The notes beneath the pieces are model-generated. The model did not search any database. It had not been told where the DNA came from and saw only the letters and a program-made list of their open reading frames with translations. The position numbers were made by a program, and so were the translations under genes. From assembly GCF_016920785.2 (NCBI RefSeq), contig NW_024609884.1:32904080-32968079 (forward strand): a stretch of 64,000 nucleotides of DNA. The letters are read 5' to 3'. Source of the DNA: Ixodes scapularis (taxonomy: Eukaryota; Arthropoda; Arachnida; Ixodida; Ixodidae). Shown piece after piece: positions 34,181 to 43,790 of this stretch (position 1 is its first letter; each line of letters begins with the position of its first letter).

Positions 34181-35820
34181 ATCGAGATGATAAGGGGAAA
34201 AAATTGACCTCTGAAATTTAGTTCAGGGATCAAACTATTCATCCGGGAACGGTCCACAAGGGTCACGCGGGCATATTCCATTCAGCAGGCCAGCCGGTCA
34301 TGGGCAGACGGTCTTGGCCAAGGACCGCCGGAGCAACGGTGCGCCGAGTCGGTGTTGCTGCTAGGCGGTTCCCGGACATTTCATCGAACGCCGTTTCGTC
34401 GAACGCCGTTTCATCGAAAAAATGGACGTTTCATCGAACGCCGTTTCATCGAACGCCGTTCCATCGAATCGCTGACGGCCGTTTCATCGAATGTATTTTA
34501 TACAAAAAGTGTGAAAGGTGCTCTTTTACGCACGGATCGAGTGCATTTTCGTGTCATTCACCCATTTCACCGTCAGGTTTTTTAATGTCCAAACTTGTAG
34601 CCGTTACAATTTATGTTGATGCAAGAAACCCATGAGGATGTTTGTACCGATTTTTTTATGTTTGTTTTCCATATTGTGCTTATCTGTTCCCCCCTCTGTA
34701 TTACCCGATGGGCCTTGAGGGTATATTGTAACAAATAAATAAAAAGTCACACTCCCGGTAAGAGCGCACTCCAACTCATGGAGGCCAGAAGGCGACTTAG
34801 GTTTTGCGCAGGCGCAACAACCTTAGCCATCTGAGCCTCCTAGCCTCTCATGTCTTTCTATTGATACTTTTTTACTGCCCGAAGCTTGCAGTAGATAAAG
34901 CTGAGGTGCTATTTATGAAACTACAACGAAACATTGTTTTTTTTTAGTTCTAAGACTCAATGAAGTAAAAAGTAAGTACGTCACTTCAAATTTTATTTGA
35001 AAACTTTCGGGGGTTCATGTGTTCGTGCGACAGCCATTCACCGTTTTAAACGATGAGCAATTGCTCCCAAAAAGTCCCCCTCAGCCATGCTCGGTCGGTT
35101 CTCATAAAAAAGGCGGACCTTCTCATTTCTTGCCGCTATATGGCCATCTTTTGGCGAGGAGGCTCTTGGGAACTCAGCATCGCCTCCAGCTTGTCTTCCG
35201 TCAGATGATGTTCTGCGGCAATGCAAGTCAAAAACTTCCAGAACCCGGGATGGGCACCTCCGACCAGCTTCAGGAAGCGGGAATGCCACCCTGGCGTTCG
35301 ATAAGACGGCGTTCGATAAAACGGCTTCGATGAGACGGTGTTCGATGAAACGGCGTTCGATGAAACGGCATTCGATGAAACGGCTTCGCTGAAACGGCGT
35401 TCGACGAAACGGCGTTCGATGAAATGTCCGGTCCCACTGCTAGGCCTTATATATTCTGCCGAGCTCGCTTGGTCGGTAGAATCGTAGCCGTTGTAGCACT
35501 TCTCGGGTGTTTGTGGATCCTGCGTTCTTGATCGTCGTGGTCTGTTTCAAGTACTCCTTCCTTTTTTCTTGCTGGTTGAAGTCGGGACGCACGAGAAGAG
35601 CACGTAGAAAAATGAATGTCCGTTGGTCGTCGCTACCAGTAACTGAGCGACGCTGTCGGCCATGTTTTATTTGATCGTAAAAAATGCGTAAGACAGCTGT
35701 CGTAGAATTCTGTCGTAACCTGCGCAAAAGTTACGACAATTTCGTTTCGAGAATACGGGTTTTCTGTCAAATTTGTCGCACTTTTTTCGTCCTAAGTTCG
35801 CTTTGAGAATCCGGCCTCAA
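34154..35820. repeat. Interspersed repeat copy 1 (homologous to 50750-51310)
   Basis: Sequence 34154-34366 and 35437-35820 matches 50750-51310, sharing for example GGGCATATTCCATTCAGCA, GTGTTTGTGGAT and GATCTGTTTCAAGTACT. Copy 1 is interrupted by the foldback element 34367-35436, copy 2 is not. The family is unknown; copy 2 lies within inverted repeats. Confidence 0.8.
34367..35436. mobile_element. Foldback (Mutator-like) element with tandem-repeat termini
   Basis: The left end has CCGGACATTTCATCGAACG and several copies of TTTCATCGAACGCCG; the right end has the inverse arrangement up to CGTTCGATGAAATGTCCGG at about 35412-35431. CTGCTAGGC is duplicated at 34358-34366 and 35437-35445, a 9-bp duplication as expected for Mutator-like elements. 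In the related repeat at 50926-50934 the same 9-mer is present once with no element. The interior (34500-35290) carries a LINE-tail-like stretch (GGGCCTTGAGGGTATA-type with AATAAATAAA at about 34735) and no transposase. Confidence 0.85.
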
Positions 35821-36407
35821 AGCTGATTTTGTCAGTGGTGCCGTGGTTGCCGACTTGCCGTGGTGCAGCGTGCGTGCAGCCCTTGCACATCTCAAACGGC
35901 CACGTTGTCACAGGTCGCAAACCGTCGATGCGCCACCAAGTGGCAACGCTCGTAACCACAACATCCACGCCGTAGCCTTTCCCGTCTGGCACAAGTGACA
36001 TCACGAATGCGCCCAATATCCCAAGACGCATCGCGCTCTCCGATGGCTGATTTTTGAGCGCGCGCCCAATCGGGCCCCTCAGGGTGAAAAATATAGCCAT
36101 CCGTTCAAAATACAAACGCGCGATTATGATTTACGGATATCATTGATCATATTGAACCTATTTCTGACCATAATAGGTGTATTTCAAGTTTCGATTCAGT
36201 ATCCCTTTAAAGTTCCTTCCATAAGGAAGTCTGCAAGTTCAGTTAACTTGCCATAAAATGAGACGGGGAGTAATACTTGACTGCGAACACAGATTGTAAA
36301 GAGGCCCGTCGGAACGGTACATGTATGAAAAACTGTGAACTCCCCTGGTAAAGAGCATTACAAGGATTGTTTTACAGCCACTAAATAAAAGGATTATTTA
36401 CGTGATT

Positions 36408-36899
36408 CAATAAAGCGGCCCTGAAACGATTTTTTCACTATCGCTAAATACTATACTCAGAATCACTCCCTAACGTTAATAACAGAATAAACTTCCCTTC
36501 GTTTTTCAATGGCAGTCGGCAAATAAATTTGAGAAATATGAGCATCTGCTACCGCGTTGCCGGACCCGGAGGAGACTTTCCACCTTTCGCCATGCTGGTC
36601 GCGCTCCGCAAACACGTGGTCACGTGGTCACGAGCGGGTCAGTTCTCCCTGCTCACTGATGGCTCTAGAGAGAGAGCTTCAGCGGAACCCCGCGCGTCCC
36701 CCTTTGACGTCGCAGCGCACGTGACTCGGAAGCTGGTGAAGGAGTTAAGAGGTGCCGAAAACCTCAATCTTTGTCCATTCTTAAAATAAAAACTAGGACA
36801 TGCAGGCAAAAGCGATTTTTTGTACTTTACATCAGAAGGGTCGAGACACCAACCCCAAATTATTTAAGCAAAGCATTGAAATTGTTGCACAGCTCCTTT
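36408..36899. mobile_element. Possible TTAA-flanked non-autonomous element
   Basis: The left end reads AAGCGGCCCTGAAACGATTTTT and the right end GTTGCACAGCTCCTTTAA. The sequence near the right end of another copy (38640-38756: AAAACTAGGGCAAGCAGG, then GTTGCACCGCCCCTTTAA) is related. In copy B the right end abuts CTATTACAT, with TTAA at the join, as in copy A which lacks the element. The terminal repeats are imperfect. Confidence 0.4.
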
Positions 36900-37302
36900 A
36901 AACCAGCTTCAAAATTTAAACAGAAGCAATTTCTTTCTTAGAGCTGGCCGTTCTTTTAATTTACTTATACACGTGCTTATCAAGAATAAAAACGCCAGAA
37001 AAAATTTGCAGAGCATCAAATATATTTTCTTTATCATCAATAAATTTGACTATAAAGTTCACATAACCGCTTCAGACCGACACGGGAGGACGATACTCGA
37101 AAATACGCCAGCTGTTGCGCCGATCTGCGGAAACGTGCTTTTTATTTGCTGTTTGGCAGCGTGAAACACCGGGTCACGGGGTATGCCAAAAACGACTTTC
37201 TGCTCACATGACAAATCTGAAGGCAAATACACGAAATCTACAGAAAGAGACAGATAATAAATGGTATTCCTGAAGAAAATCCAATACACAATGCCGATAA
37301 AA

Positions 37303-37320
<18 letters not shown>

Positions 37321-37386
<66 letters not shown>
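37321..37386. repeat. (TA)33 microsatellite
   Basis: A run of 33 TA dinucleotides preceded by a poly-A tract and directly followed by the 5'-truncated PLE fragment. It can form cruciforms. Confidence 0.95.
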
Positions 37387-37387
<1 letters not shown>

Positions 37388-37946
37388 CCAAGGAGGTTCT
37401 TAACGCCATAAAACCATCCCACTCCAAACCCGGTCGCTTTTATCTCCTTCCTAAAATACACAAGATCAACAACCCCGGGCGACCCATATATCAGGAATAG
37501 GTACAGTCACCGAATGCATCTCGAGTCTTGTCGGTACACTGATCAAGAACATTCCTCCAACCTTCCCTTCGTTTGTTAAGAACACCAGCCACTTTCTGCA
37601 GAAAATTGCCCCACTGGAAATACCGGATAATGTTTTTCTCGTAACCCTTGATGTGGCTTCCCTATATACAAATATACCCCACAGAGACGGAATTGCGGCA
37701 GTGATCGAAGCGTATGAACACGCTCATCACACACTTGACATCGAGGGGGACGTCCTTTCGATTCTGATGAAACTGGTTTTGGAGAACAGTCACTTTGAAT
37801 TTGAGAATAGGCACTTCCTGCGGACCAACGGAACAGCTATGGGAACTAAGATGGCGCCAAATTACGCTAACATATTTATGTCACAACTGGAAACCACCTT
37901 TCTCGCCGAACGCCATACCCCAAAATACCTCTATTTCGCTGCGTAA
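37387..37946 (+). pseudogene. Penelope-like element 4, RT fragment
   Basis: The first part encodes KPGRFYLLPKIHK and NNPGRPI, conserved in PLE RTs, and after a frame change the next part encodes VASLYTNIPH (motif A) and TNGTAMGTKMAPNYANIFM (motif B), then ends before the catalytic YVDD. It differs clearly from PLE 1-3 and resembles a separate PLE lineage. It is truncated at both ends. Confidence 0.75.
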
Positions 37947-38749
37947 TCGCAAAATAAAAAACGTTTTTTTTCCCAACCTGCGGCCACATGGTGGCCGCAA
38001 ATGGAACCTGTGGTGTGACGTCATTCGGAGTGGTTTTTGTAAGTGACGGTGTTAGGCAATTGTAAGCTTGATTTAAGGTTAAGTTTAAAAAATATTGTTG
38101 TTTAGGCAGGCAGAAACGCTTCAAAAGCCTAATATTGCCGCTGAAAGATTTGTGGCGCCATCTACCGCAAGTCAACCAAACCTGCCGTCGCCGTCATCCG
38201 TCGACGCCCGAGGCGCCTACGGCGGCTACACGAGCAACCCGGACGTTTTGTCTTTCCCTCGCTCGACGGAGTGCGTTGGTCGTGGTCCGTAGTATCGTGG
38301 TATCGTTATTGTTCCTGGTGTCTCGACCTCGACTTCGACTGCCCGCCGCGTCGACTGCCCGCCGCACAAGTCCAACTGACTTACTATACGCAAGCATCTT
38401 GCGCTCGACGTCGCTCAGGCCGTCTGCCCATGCCGCCATGTTGGTCGGGAATCGACGGGAAAGCGGGAGAGCGGCGAGCCTGGCGAGCCGGCGAGCGCTG
38501 GGGAAACGGAAGCCAGAAGCACCGAACCGGAAACCAACGCCACTCCGAATGACGTCACAGGCGAAGCTGGTGCCACTTCAATGTTGAGTTGAGGGGTGCC
38601 AGAGATACCAATTTCTTTTATTTTTTTAATGAAAACTAGGGCAAGCAGGAAAGAATATTTTTCGGTCCTTCGTTTTATATGTGGCCGGGATCAATTCCCG
38701 CATTTAATTAGTCAAAGTCCGCAAATTGTTGCACCGCCCCTTTAACTAT
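37947..38749. other. G/C-rich repeat-like sequence without a gene
   Basis: Includes the hairpin GCGGCCACATGGTGGCCGC (37980-37998) and the stretch CTCGACCTCGACTTCGACTG. The right end (38640-38756) resembles that of 36780-36899, so much of this may be one more TTAA-flanked element. Confidence 0.4.
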
Positions 38750-39682
38750 TACATAAAACGACTTTTCTCCTTTTGTCTAATCTTGCAAGCATAATTGGTC
38801 ATAAGAAAAAATCAGTGGCATGTATATATTTTTTTTTTTTTTTGGTATACCTACACCATTTTCTTTAGAACTCGCTTCGTTAAAGCTGGTTTCCTTCCCA
38901 AGGATGGCGGATGGCACACGGTAACGAAGCTTCTCACCTCCACTTGTATTTCTATGTGCCTCCCTTCTTATCTAGATTGTTGTCAGTTCCTTCGGCTCAG
39001 CTGCTTGGAACATAAGACGTTCACAGAATAATATACGGTACATCATCTAGCGTTACAGAATTTTAGAGCGCTCTGTCCTGTCCTATGGTTCCTTCCTGTC
39101 CTAGCCTTTTGGGCTATAATTTTGTAATGTATAGTAATCAACTATAGCCCAACAGTTAATTATAAATCATCAAGCGGTATGGCAGAGCTTAGGTAGAGCG
39201 CATGCACTGGAGTATTTAGTGTAGCTTAAATCTGCGATGACAGCGTCGGATGCTGGTTCCGTTGCAAAGAGGTATATGAGCACGCTTTGTTTTTATATAG
39301 CATGTGCCTGCAAGACTACTGCACAAACCAAGATTATAAGCCGCTTCGAATCAAGCGCGTCCGTTCTCCTTCATCAGTGATATATGCGCATGAATTTGTT
39401 CGGCGAGATTCATGAGCGCGGGTCTAGTGCTCAAAAAGAATAGCAGCTTCGATGGTGCGATATCAAGGATGACCACCGAGTTTGGCGAGAACCAAATAAC
39501 GTCAGTCAGATTTGTTGTATGAATAGTGACACAGAGTGAATGAATGAATGAAAGGACTTTATTTGTAGCAGTTCATAGTCCGGGCCGCTTATTTATGGCA
39601 TGCTTTTGCCATTACTATAATACTGGTCGCCGTTGGAGTGGGATGAGCGTCCGCTTTGCCTTGTGTCACTGCTGCTGCCGTA
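38750..39682. repeat. Interspersed repeat, copy B (uninterrupted)
   Basis: Colinear match to copy A at 29217-31385 without its three inserted blocks. It has a shortened ATGA microsatellite (39538-39551). On the minus strand CTGATGA is at 39371-39377. It ends near the PLE-derived palindrome. Confidence 0.75.
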
Positions 39683-39779
39683 CGATATGCTCGATCGATG
39701 TGAATTAAAGTAGTGTAATTAAAGGATAAAAAAAAAACTGCTCCGACTTTACTCAACAAGATTAACAATTTAATCAAAC

Positions 39780-39810
39780 GTTTCGTCTCCCATGCAGGAA
39801 ACATCGTCAG
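39780..39810 (-). ncRNA. Mirror copy of the hammerhead-like core
   Basis: The inverse arm gives the same core on the minus strand: CTGACGA reading from 39810 down to 39804 and GAAAC ending at 39780. If both are active, both strands of the palindrome would yield a ribozyme. Confidence 0.4.
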
Positions 39811-39948
39811 TGAAACCTACAAGCAGGAATGAGAGAAAAAACTTCAACAGTCCTATTTAAGCAAGTCCGCGTAAGCAAGTCCGCGTACGCGGACTTGCTT
39901 AAATAGGACTGTTGAAGTTTTTTCTCTCATTCCTGCTTGTAGGTTTCA

Positions 39949-39979
39949 CTGACGATGTTTCCTGCATGGGAGACGAAAC
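39949..39979 (+). ncRNA. Hammerhead-ribozyme-like core in the PLE repeat
   Basis: CTGACGA at 39949-39955 is followed by a stem with GTTTCC and GGAGAC pairing across TGCATG, then CGAAAC at 39974-39979. This is the order CUGANGA, stem II, GAAA of a hammerhead. PLE terminal repeats are known to carry hammerheads. The cleavage-site triplet and stems I and III cannot be assigned with certainty. Confidence 0.4.
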
Positions 39980-40330
39980 GTTTGATTAAATTGTTAATCT
40001 TGTTGAGTAAAGTCGGAGCAGTTTTTTTTTTATCATTATGATTCCCGGCTTTTGGAATATTTTTGCGTAATTAAAGGACGTAGCTCACTGCGCATCAAGT
40101 GGCAGGCATATACAGTACACGCATTTCCGGGGCACGAGCCACGTGCGATTAGACCGGGCTTGCGTTTCCCTCAAACTTATTAGCGCGTGTAAACAATATT
40201 CAGTCGGTCACGCGTCATTCAGTGATCATTCCCTTGTTTCTTTTAGAGCGCAGCTCTTAGACGACCGTTTCCGGCTGGAGCGGCGTCGCCGTCGGCGAAA
40301 CCGCGCGTTGCATTATGGAACGTTCCCATA

Positions 40331-40366
40331 ATGACGTCACACGTGACGTCACGTGTGACGTCACAC
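40331..40366. promoter_or_regulatory. Cluster of TGACGTCA and CACGTG motifs
   Basis: TGACGTCAC occurs at 40332, GTGACGTCACGTG at 40344 and TGACGTCAC at 40356, and the whole is nearly palindromic. These are the consensus sites of CREB/ATF-type bZIP factors and of E-box factors. Whether they act in vivo is unknown. Confidence 0.4.
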
Positions 40367-40375
40367 GGTGCCTAA

Positions 40376-40716
40376 ATTCAGCGGGAATATTTCCCCGCTA
40401 AATTTGGCGGGGAAATTTCCCCGCTATATATAGCTAAAAAATTCCCTGCTAAATTTGGCGAAAAAAATTCCCCGCTAAATTTAGCGAAAAAATTACCCCG
40501 CTAAATTTAGCGAAAAAAATTCCCCGCTAAATGTAACGAAAAGAAATTCCCCGCTCAATTCTGCGGAAAATTTTTTTCCGCTAATGTCCCCCTAAATTTA
40601 GCGGAAAAAAATGCCCCGCTAAATTTAGCGTACAAATTTTCTCGCTCAATTTAGCGGAAAAAAAAAATTAGCCGCAAAAATTCCCGGCTAAGTTTAGCGA
40701 AATTTTCCCGCTCAAT
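40376..40716. repeat. Minisatellite of palindromic CGCTAAATTTAGCG units
   Basis: About a dozen units of 25-30 bp, most with CCCCGCTAAATTTAGCG followed by an A-run and ATT. Each unit contains a 14-bp palindrome, so the array can form serial hairpins. Unit sequences have drifted. Confidence 0.85.
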
Positions 40717-40902
40717 AGGAGGGGAACGGGAGGGGAGGAGTAGGAGGGGCATACTCTTCCGTATCCTCCCCTCCTCCTGCTCAAGAGCTCTGCTCCAATT
40801 CGGCATTACAATTGTAACGTTTTTCTTCTTTTTTTTTTAATTTGCTCTTCTAAGAGCGCCAAGAGGTTCGTTTGGGATTTATGGAAATTTAAACGAAGCT
40901 TC

Positions 40903-41095
40903 TAACCGCTCATCCACACTGGAAGCGGATCCGCGTTCGCAAAGCGGTTGTGAACGCGGTTGTATGAAGATCCAGTACAATGGCACACGCACTTGATGTC
41001 ATCGAGTGCGCGTGCAATTGTATCGGGTCTTTATACAACCGCGTTCGCAACCGCTTTGCGAACGCGGATCCGCTTCCAGTGTGAATGAGCGGTTA
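40903..41095. mobile_element. Foldback MITE
   Basis: The ends TAACCGCTCAT and ATGAGCGGTTA start long inverted arms (about 85 bp) with GGAAGCGGATCCGCGTTCGC and AAAGCGGTTG in both. There is no coding sequence, and the target duplication is not clear because the ends are themselves symmetrical. Confidence 0.8.
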
Positions 41096-41939
41096 ATGAT
41101 GATTGCTGTTTAACCACGGTGCGTTGCAAGCTTCAAGAATTCGTAAGCGCCCAAGAAATTAAAATGATAGCCATAGAACGGTCGAGTTTATTGATGCACG
41201 AGGGAAAAAACCCTGCTTCAGATGTTAATGTAAAAAGCATAGCCTCCTATATACTGGCAAAGCCTGGCAGATCGCCACGAGAAGCGGCCGCCGAAATAGA
41301 AAAGGTGGAGTGGCAGACAACGGATGAGAGGAGAGCCTAGCAGAGCCACGTGACTGGCGCCCCGCTGCGGCGAGACGCCGAAACACACTTCTCCCGAGCG
41401 AACAAGTGTGTTTCGGGTCCTCGCCGCTGCAAAAGCTGTGCGCTGACGTCCAGGTTCCCCGAGAAATGGCTCTTTGATGCTCTGTGCTACCAGATCCTCG
41501 CGCTCCAAATCTGCGACCGGACACTCTATGGCTCCGTCGTCGAACTGCCACGCTGGAGGCTATGCAAGAAAAATGCCGCTGGCCCAAATTCTTTTTTTTT
41601 TTTTTTTTTGCGGACGAAATTTTTAGTATTAAAAAGCTCTTAGAAGTTTTGGACACCGAACGATATGGTGCGAACGCGATGGAAGCGGTTGTGACTCGGG
41701 GAGACACAGTCTCCCCGAGTCGGGGCGGAACGAAGATATATATATACACCAGTAAAAATGAGATAAGCGAGATTTCGCATCAAGGGGTTCCGTGTGGTGA
41801 TAAGGATTTCATCGAATGCGCGTTTGTGAAGTACTATAGTATAAATAGCTTTTTAGTCACCGCGTGCCCAGAAAGAAAGGCTTTCGAACCGTTTATTTGC
41901 CGTTTATGCCAAGACTGGCATAAACGGCAAATAAAGACG

Positions 41940-43790
41940 ATATAAAGGAAACGCTAGAACAACCCATATCGTTGGCGGAAGTAGAACGAGCCATCGACCA
42001 TTTAAAACCCGGAAAGTCATCCGGTCGTGATGGTTTGGGCGCAGGTTTCTATAAAGCTTTCTAGGACAAGCTTGCACCCTTTTTGCACCGTGTGTTTTCC
42101 GAAGCATATATCGTGTAAAAGTTTTGCCTCCTTCATTTTTGTGCACTCATACGATTTTATACCGAGAAGTGATGATCCAGTGAAACTTCGTAATGTAGGA
42201 GCGTATCGCCCAATAAATTTGACGAATATTAATTATAATATTTTGATGAAAATATTAGCAGAGCGAATGCAAAGTGTGATAAGCGTTACTGTCGGCCCGC
42301 ACCAGACTTGTGGCATCAAAGGACGAAGTATCTTTACAAACGTTCATGTGGCAAGGAGCACCCTGGAATGTTGCGATAGTATGGAACGGAGAGCCGCTTT
42401 GCTACAAGTCCACTTGGAAAAAGCCTTTGACCGTGCGTCACATGATATTTTTTTTTTCTATTTCAGACCACGTCAAAGTTGGTTCAGTTTTGTGTGAGAA
42501 AATATGTATGGCATACCAAAATTGCGCCACCCGTTTTCTTGTGAACAAACGTGTGAGCCAGCGTATTGGTCTTTTTTCTTCTGTGAGACAAGGATGTCCA
42601 CTTTCTCCTCTGCTTTTGGTATTTTTCTTGAACCTTTTTGTTTAAGCATTCTTCGTATTAGTTTCGTTAGAGGTTTTAATTTACAATCTACTGAAATGCG
42701 GATCTGGTCATATCCGGATGATGTGGCGATTTTTTTTTTTTTTTTTTTGCGTTTACCAAGAAAGCGTAAAGAAAGCCGTAGAGTTGACAGAACTGCTTTG
42801 CGAACATACGTGTAGCGCCGTTAACTTTGAATAGTGTTTGGGCATTTGACACGGCGATTTGCCTTCCAAGCCGAATGTGTTTGAACGCGTTGTACACTCT
42901 CAAGAAAAAAGGGTGTAAAAGGGTGTATTGTTACACCCATTGTCCCATATAATACACCCCAAAATTTCAATTCGACGTACAGCGCCCTACAGTCGAACAG
43001 ACGGCTCGAAAGTTTACGAGGGGCTTGATAGCCGTGTGGTACAACTTATTAAAATAGCTGAAGTACGTATCAAAGACCACATAAAGAAAACACCGAGTTT
43101 TAGAGTAGGGCCAAGAAAACCCCATTTTTTTTTTTTTTTGTTGTTGTCAGTAAAACGTACATTAGCCATTTTAATTAGCTGTACCACAATGTTATCAAGC
43201 CCCACGTAAAATGTCGGGCCGTCTGTTCGATTGTAGGGCTCTGTACGTCGAATTGAAGTTTTTGGGGTGTATTATATGGGACAAAGGGTGTAACGGATAC
43301 ACCATTTTACACACTTTTTCCTTGACAGTGTATGGTCCGACTTGCCATCTCGTTATCTTGGTGCACCTCTAGATCACTATCGCGGTACTGATGAGTATTG
43401 GCGCAATGAAACGGAGCCTTCGCGCGCTAAGGCGAACAAGTGGGGAGGCAATGGGTTATAAATTTTTGCTCGTGAATTTGTATGTAACATGTTTCTTGCA
43501 GCAAAAGTTTGGTACGTGTTACAGGTGTTACATTGCTCACGTATCAATATTTAACGCATCGCTCATGTGCTCGCGGTTTTTTTTTTTTGGAGCTCAGTAT
43601 GGGAGAAGACGAGTCGAACCAATCTTCATCGACGAGTCAGCGTTGGTGGTCTAGGCCTTTCGCACCTGTTCATGAGACAGCTGCTCAGCAGATTTACTTT
43701 TCTTCGGGACCAGAAAGACCCATTTTTACGCACGGTCATTCAAACGAGGCTGCTCAGCATTCTACCTGAGTTTATTGTTTCGTCCAGCGT
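41940..43790 (+). pseudogene. LINE 2 reverse transcriptase
   Basis: The frame from 41943 holds the RT finger and palm motifs (KSSGRDGLGAGFYKAF; NVGAYRPINL; LEKAFDR as motif A; SVRQGCPLSPL as motif B; a YPDDVAIF-type motif C at about 42708). Frameshifts occur at 42060, 42450 and elsewhere, some within T-runs. Part of the frame continues after the MITE at 43331 (VWSDLPSRYLGAPLDHYR). Confidence 0.7.
42895..43330. mobile_element. TA-flanked MITE in LINE 2
   Basis: Ends are CACTCTCAAGAAAAAAGGGTG and its inverse near CTTGACAGTG. TA stands at both flanks (42893-42894, 43331-43332). The arms (42895-43075, 43150-43330) are complementary over nearly their full length. Removing the element and one TA joins GAACGCGTTGTA and TGGTCCGAC in the LINE frame (E-R-V-V-W-S-D). 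The TA duplication suggests a Tc1/mariner-type origin. Confidence 0.9.

Larger units (their letters stand above)
39725..40034. mobile_element. Perfect 147-bp inverted repeat, PLE terminal-repeat dimer
   Basis: Arms 39725-39871 and 39888-40034 appear identical in inverse orientation, around a 16-nt centre that repeats part of the arm. GTAATTAAAGGA is found at 39715-39726 and 40067-40078 and leaves a 32-nt one-sided extension (40035-40066), the arrangement also seen for PLE 1. No coding sequence lies between the arms, so it looks like two PLE terminal repeats head to head. Confidence 0.8.

Noticed and set aside
31424..36196. A single 4.8-kb TTAA-flanked transposon
   Set aside because: The proposed ends agree only in about ten bases, and the interior contains another repeat with its own ends. 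Support is too weak for a feature.
37261..37500. Protein with a long Ile-Tyr repeat across the TA tract
   Set aside because: The repeat is a translation of (TA)33, present in several frames on both strands. Only the residues after it match a PLE.
38135..38587. 150-codon frame in G/C-rich sequence
   Set aside because: Overlapping frames on both strands are equally open, as expected of G/C-rich DNA with few A/T-rich stops. No motif is visible.
40331..40716. CRISPR-like array
   Set aside because: Repeat units are degenerate and the spacers are A-runs rather than unique sequences; no cas-like gene is near, and the organism is eukaryotic.
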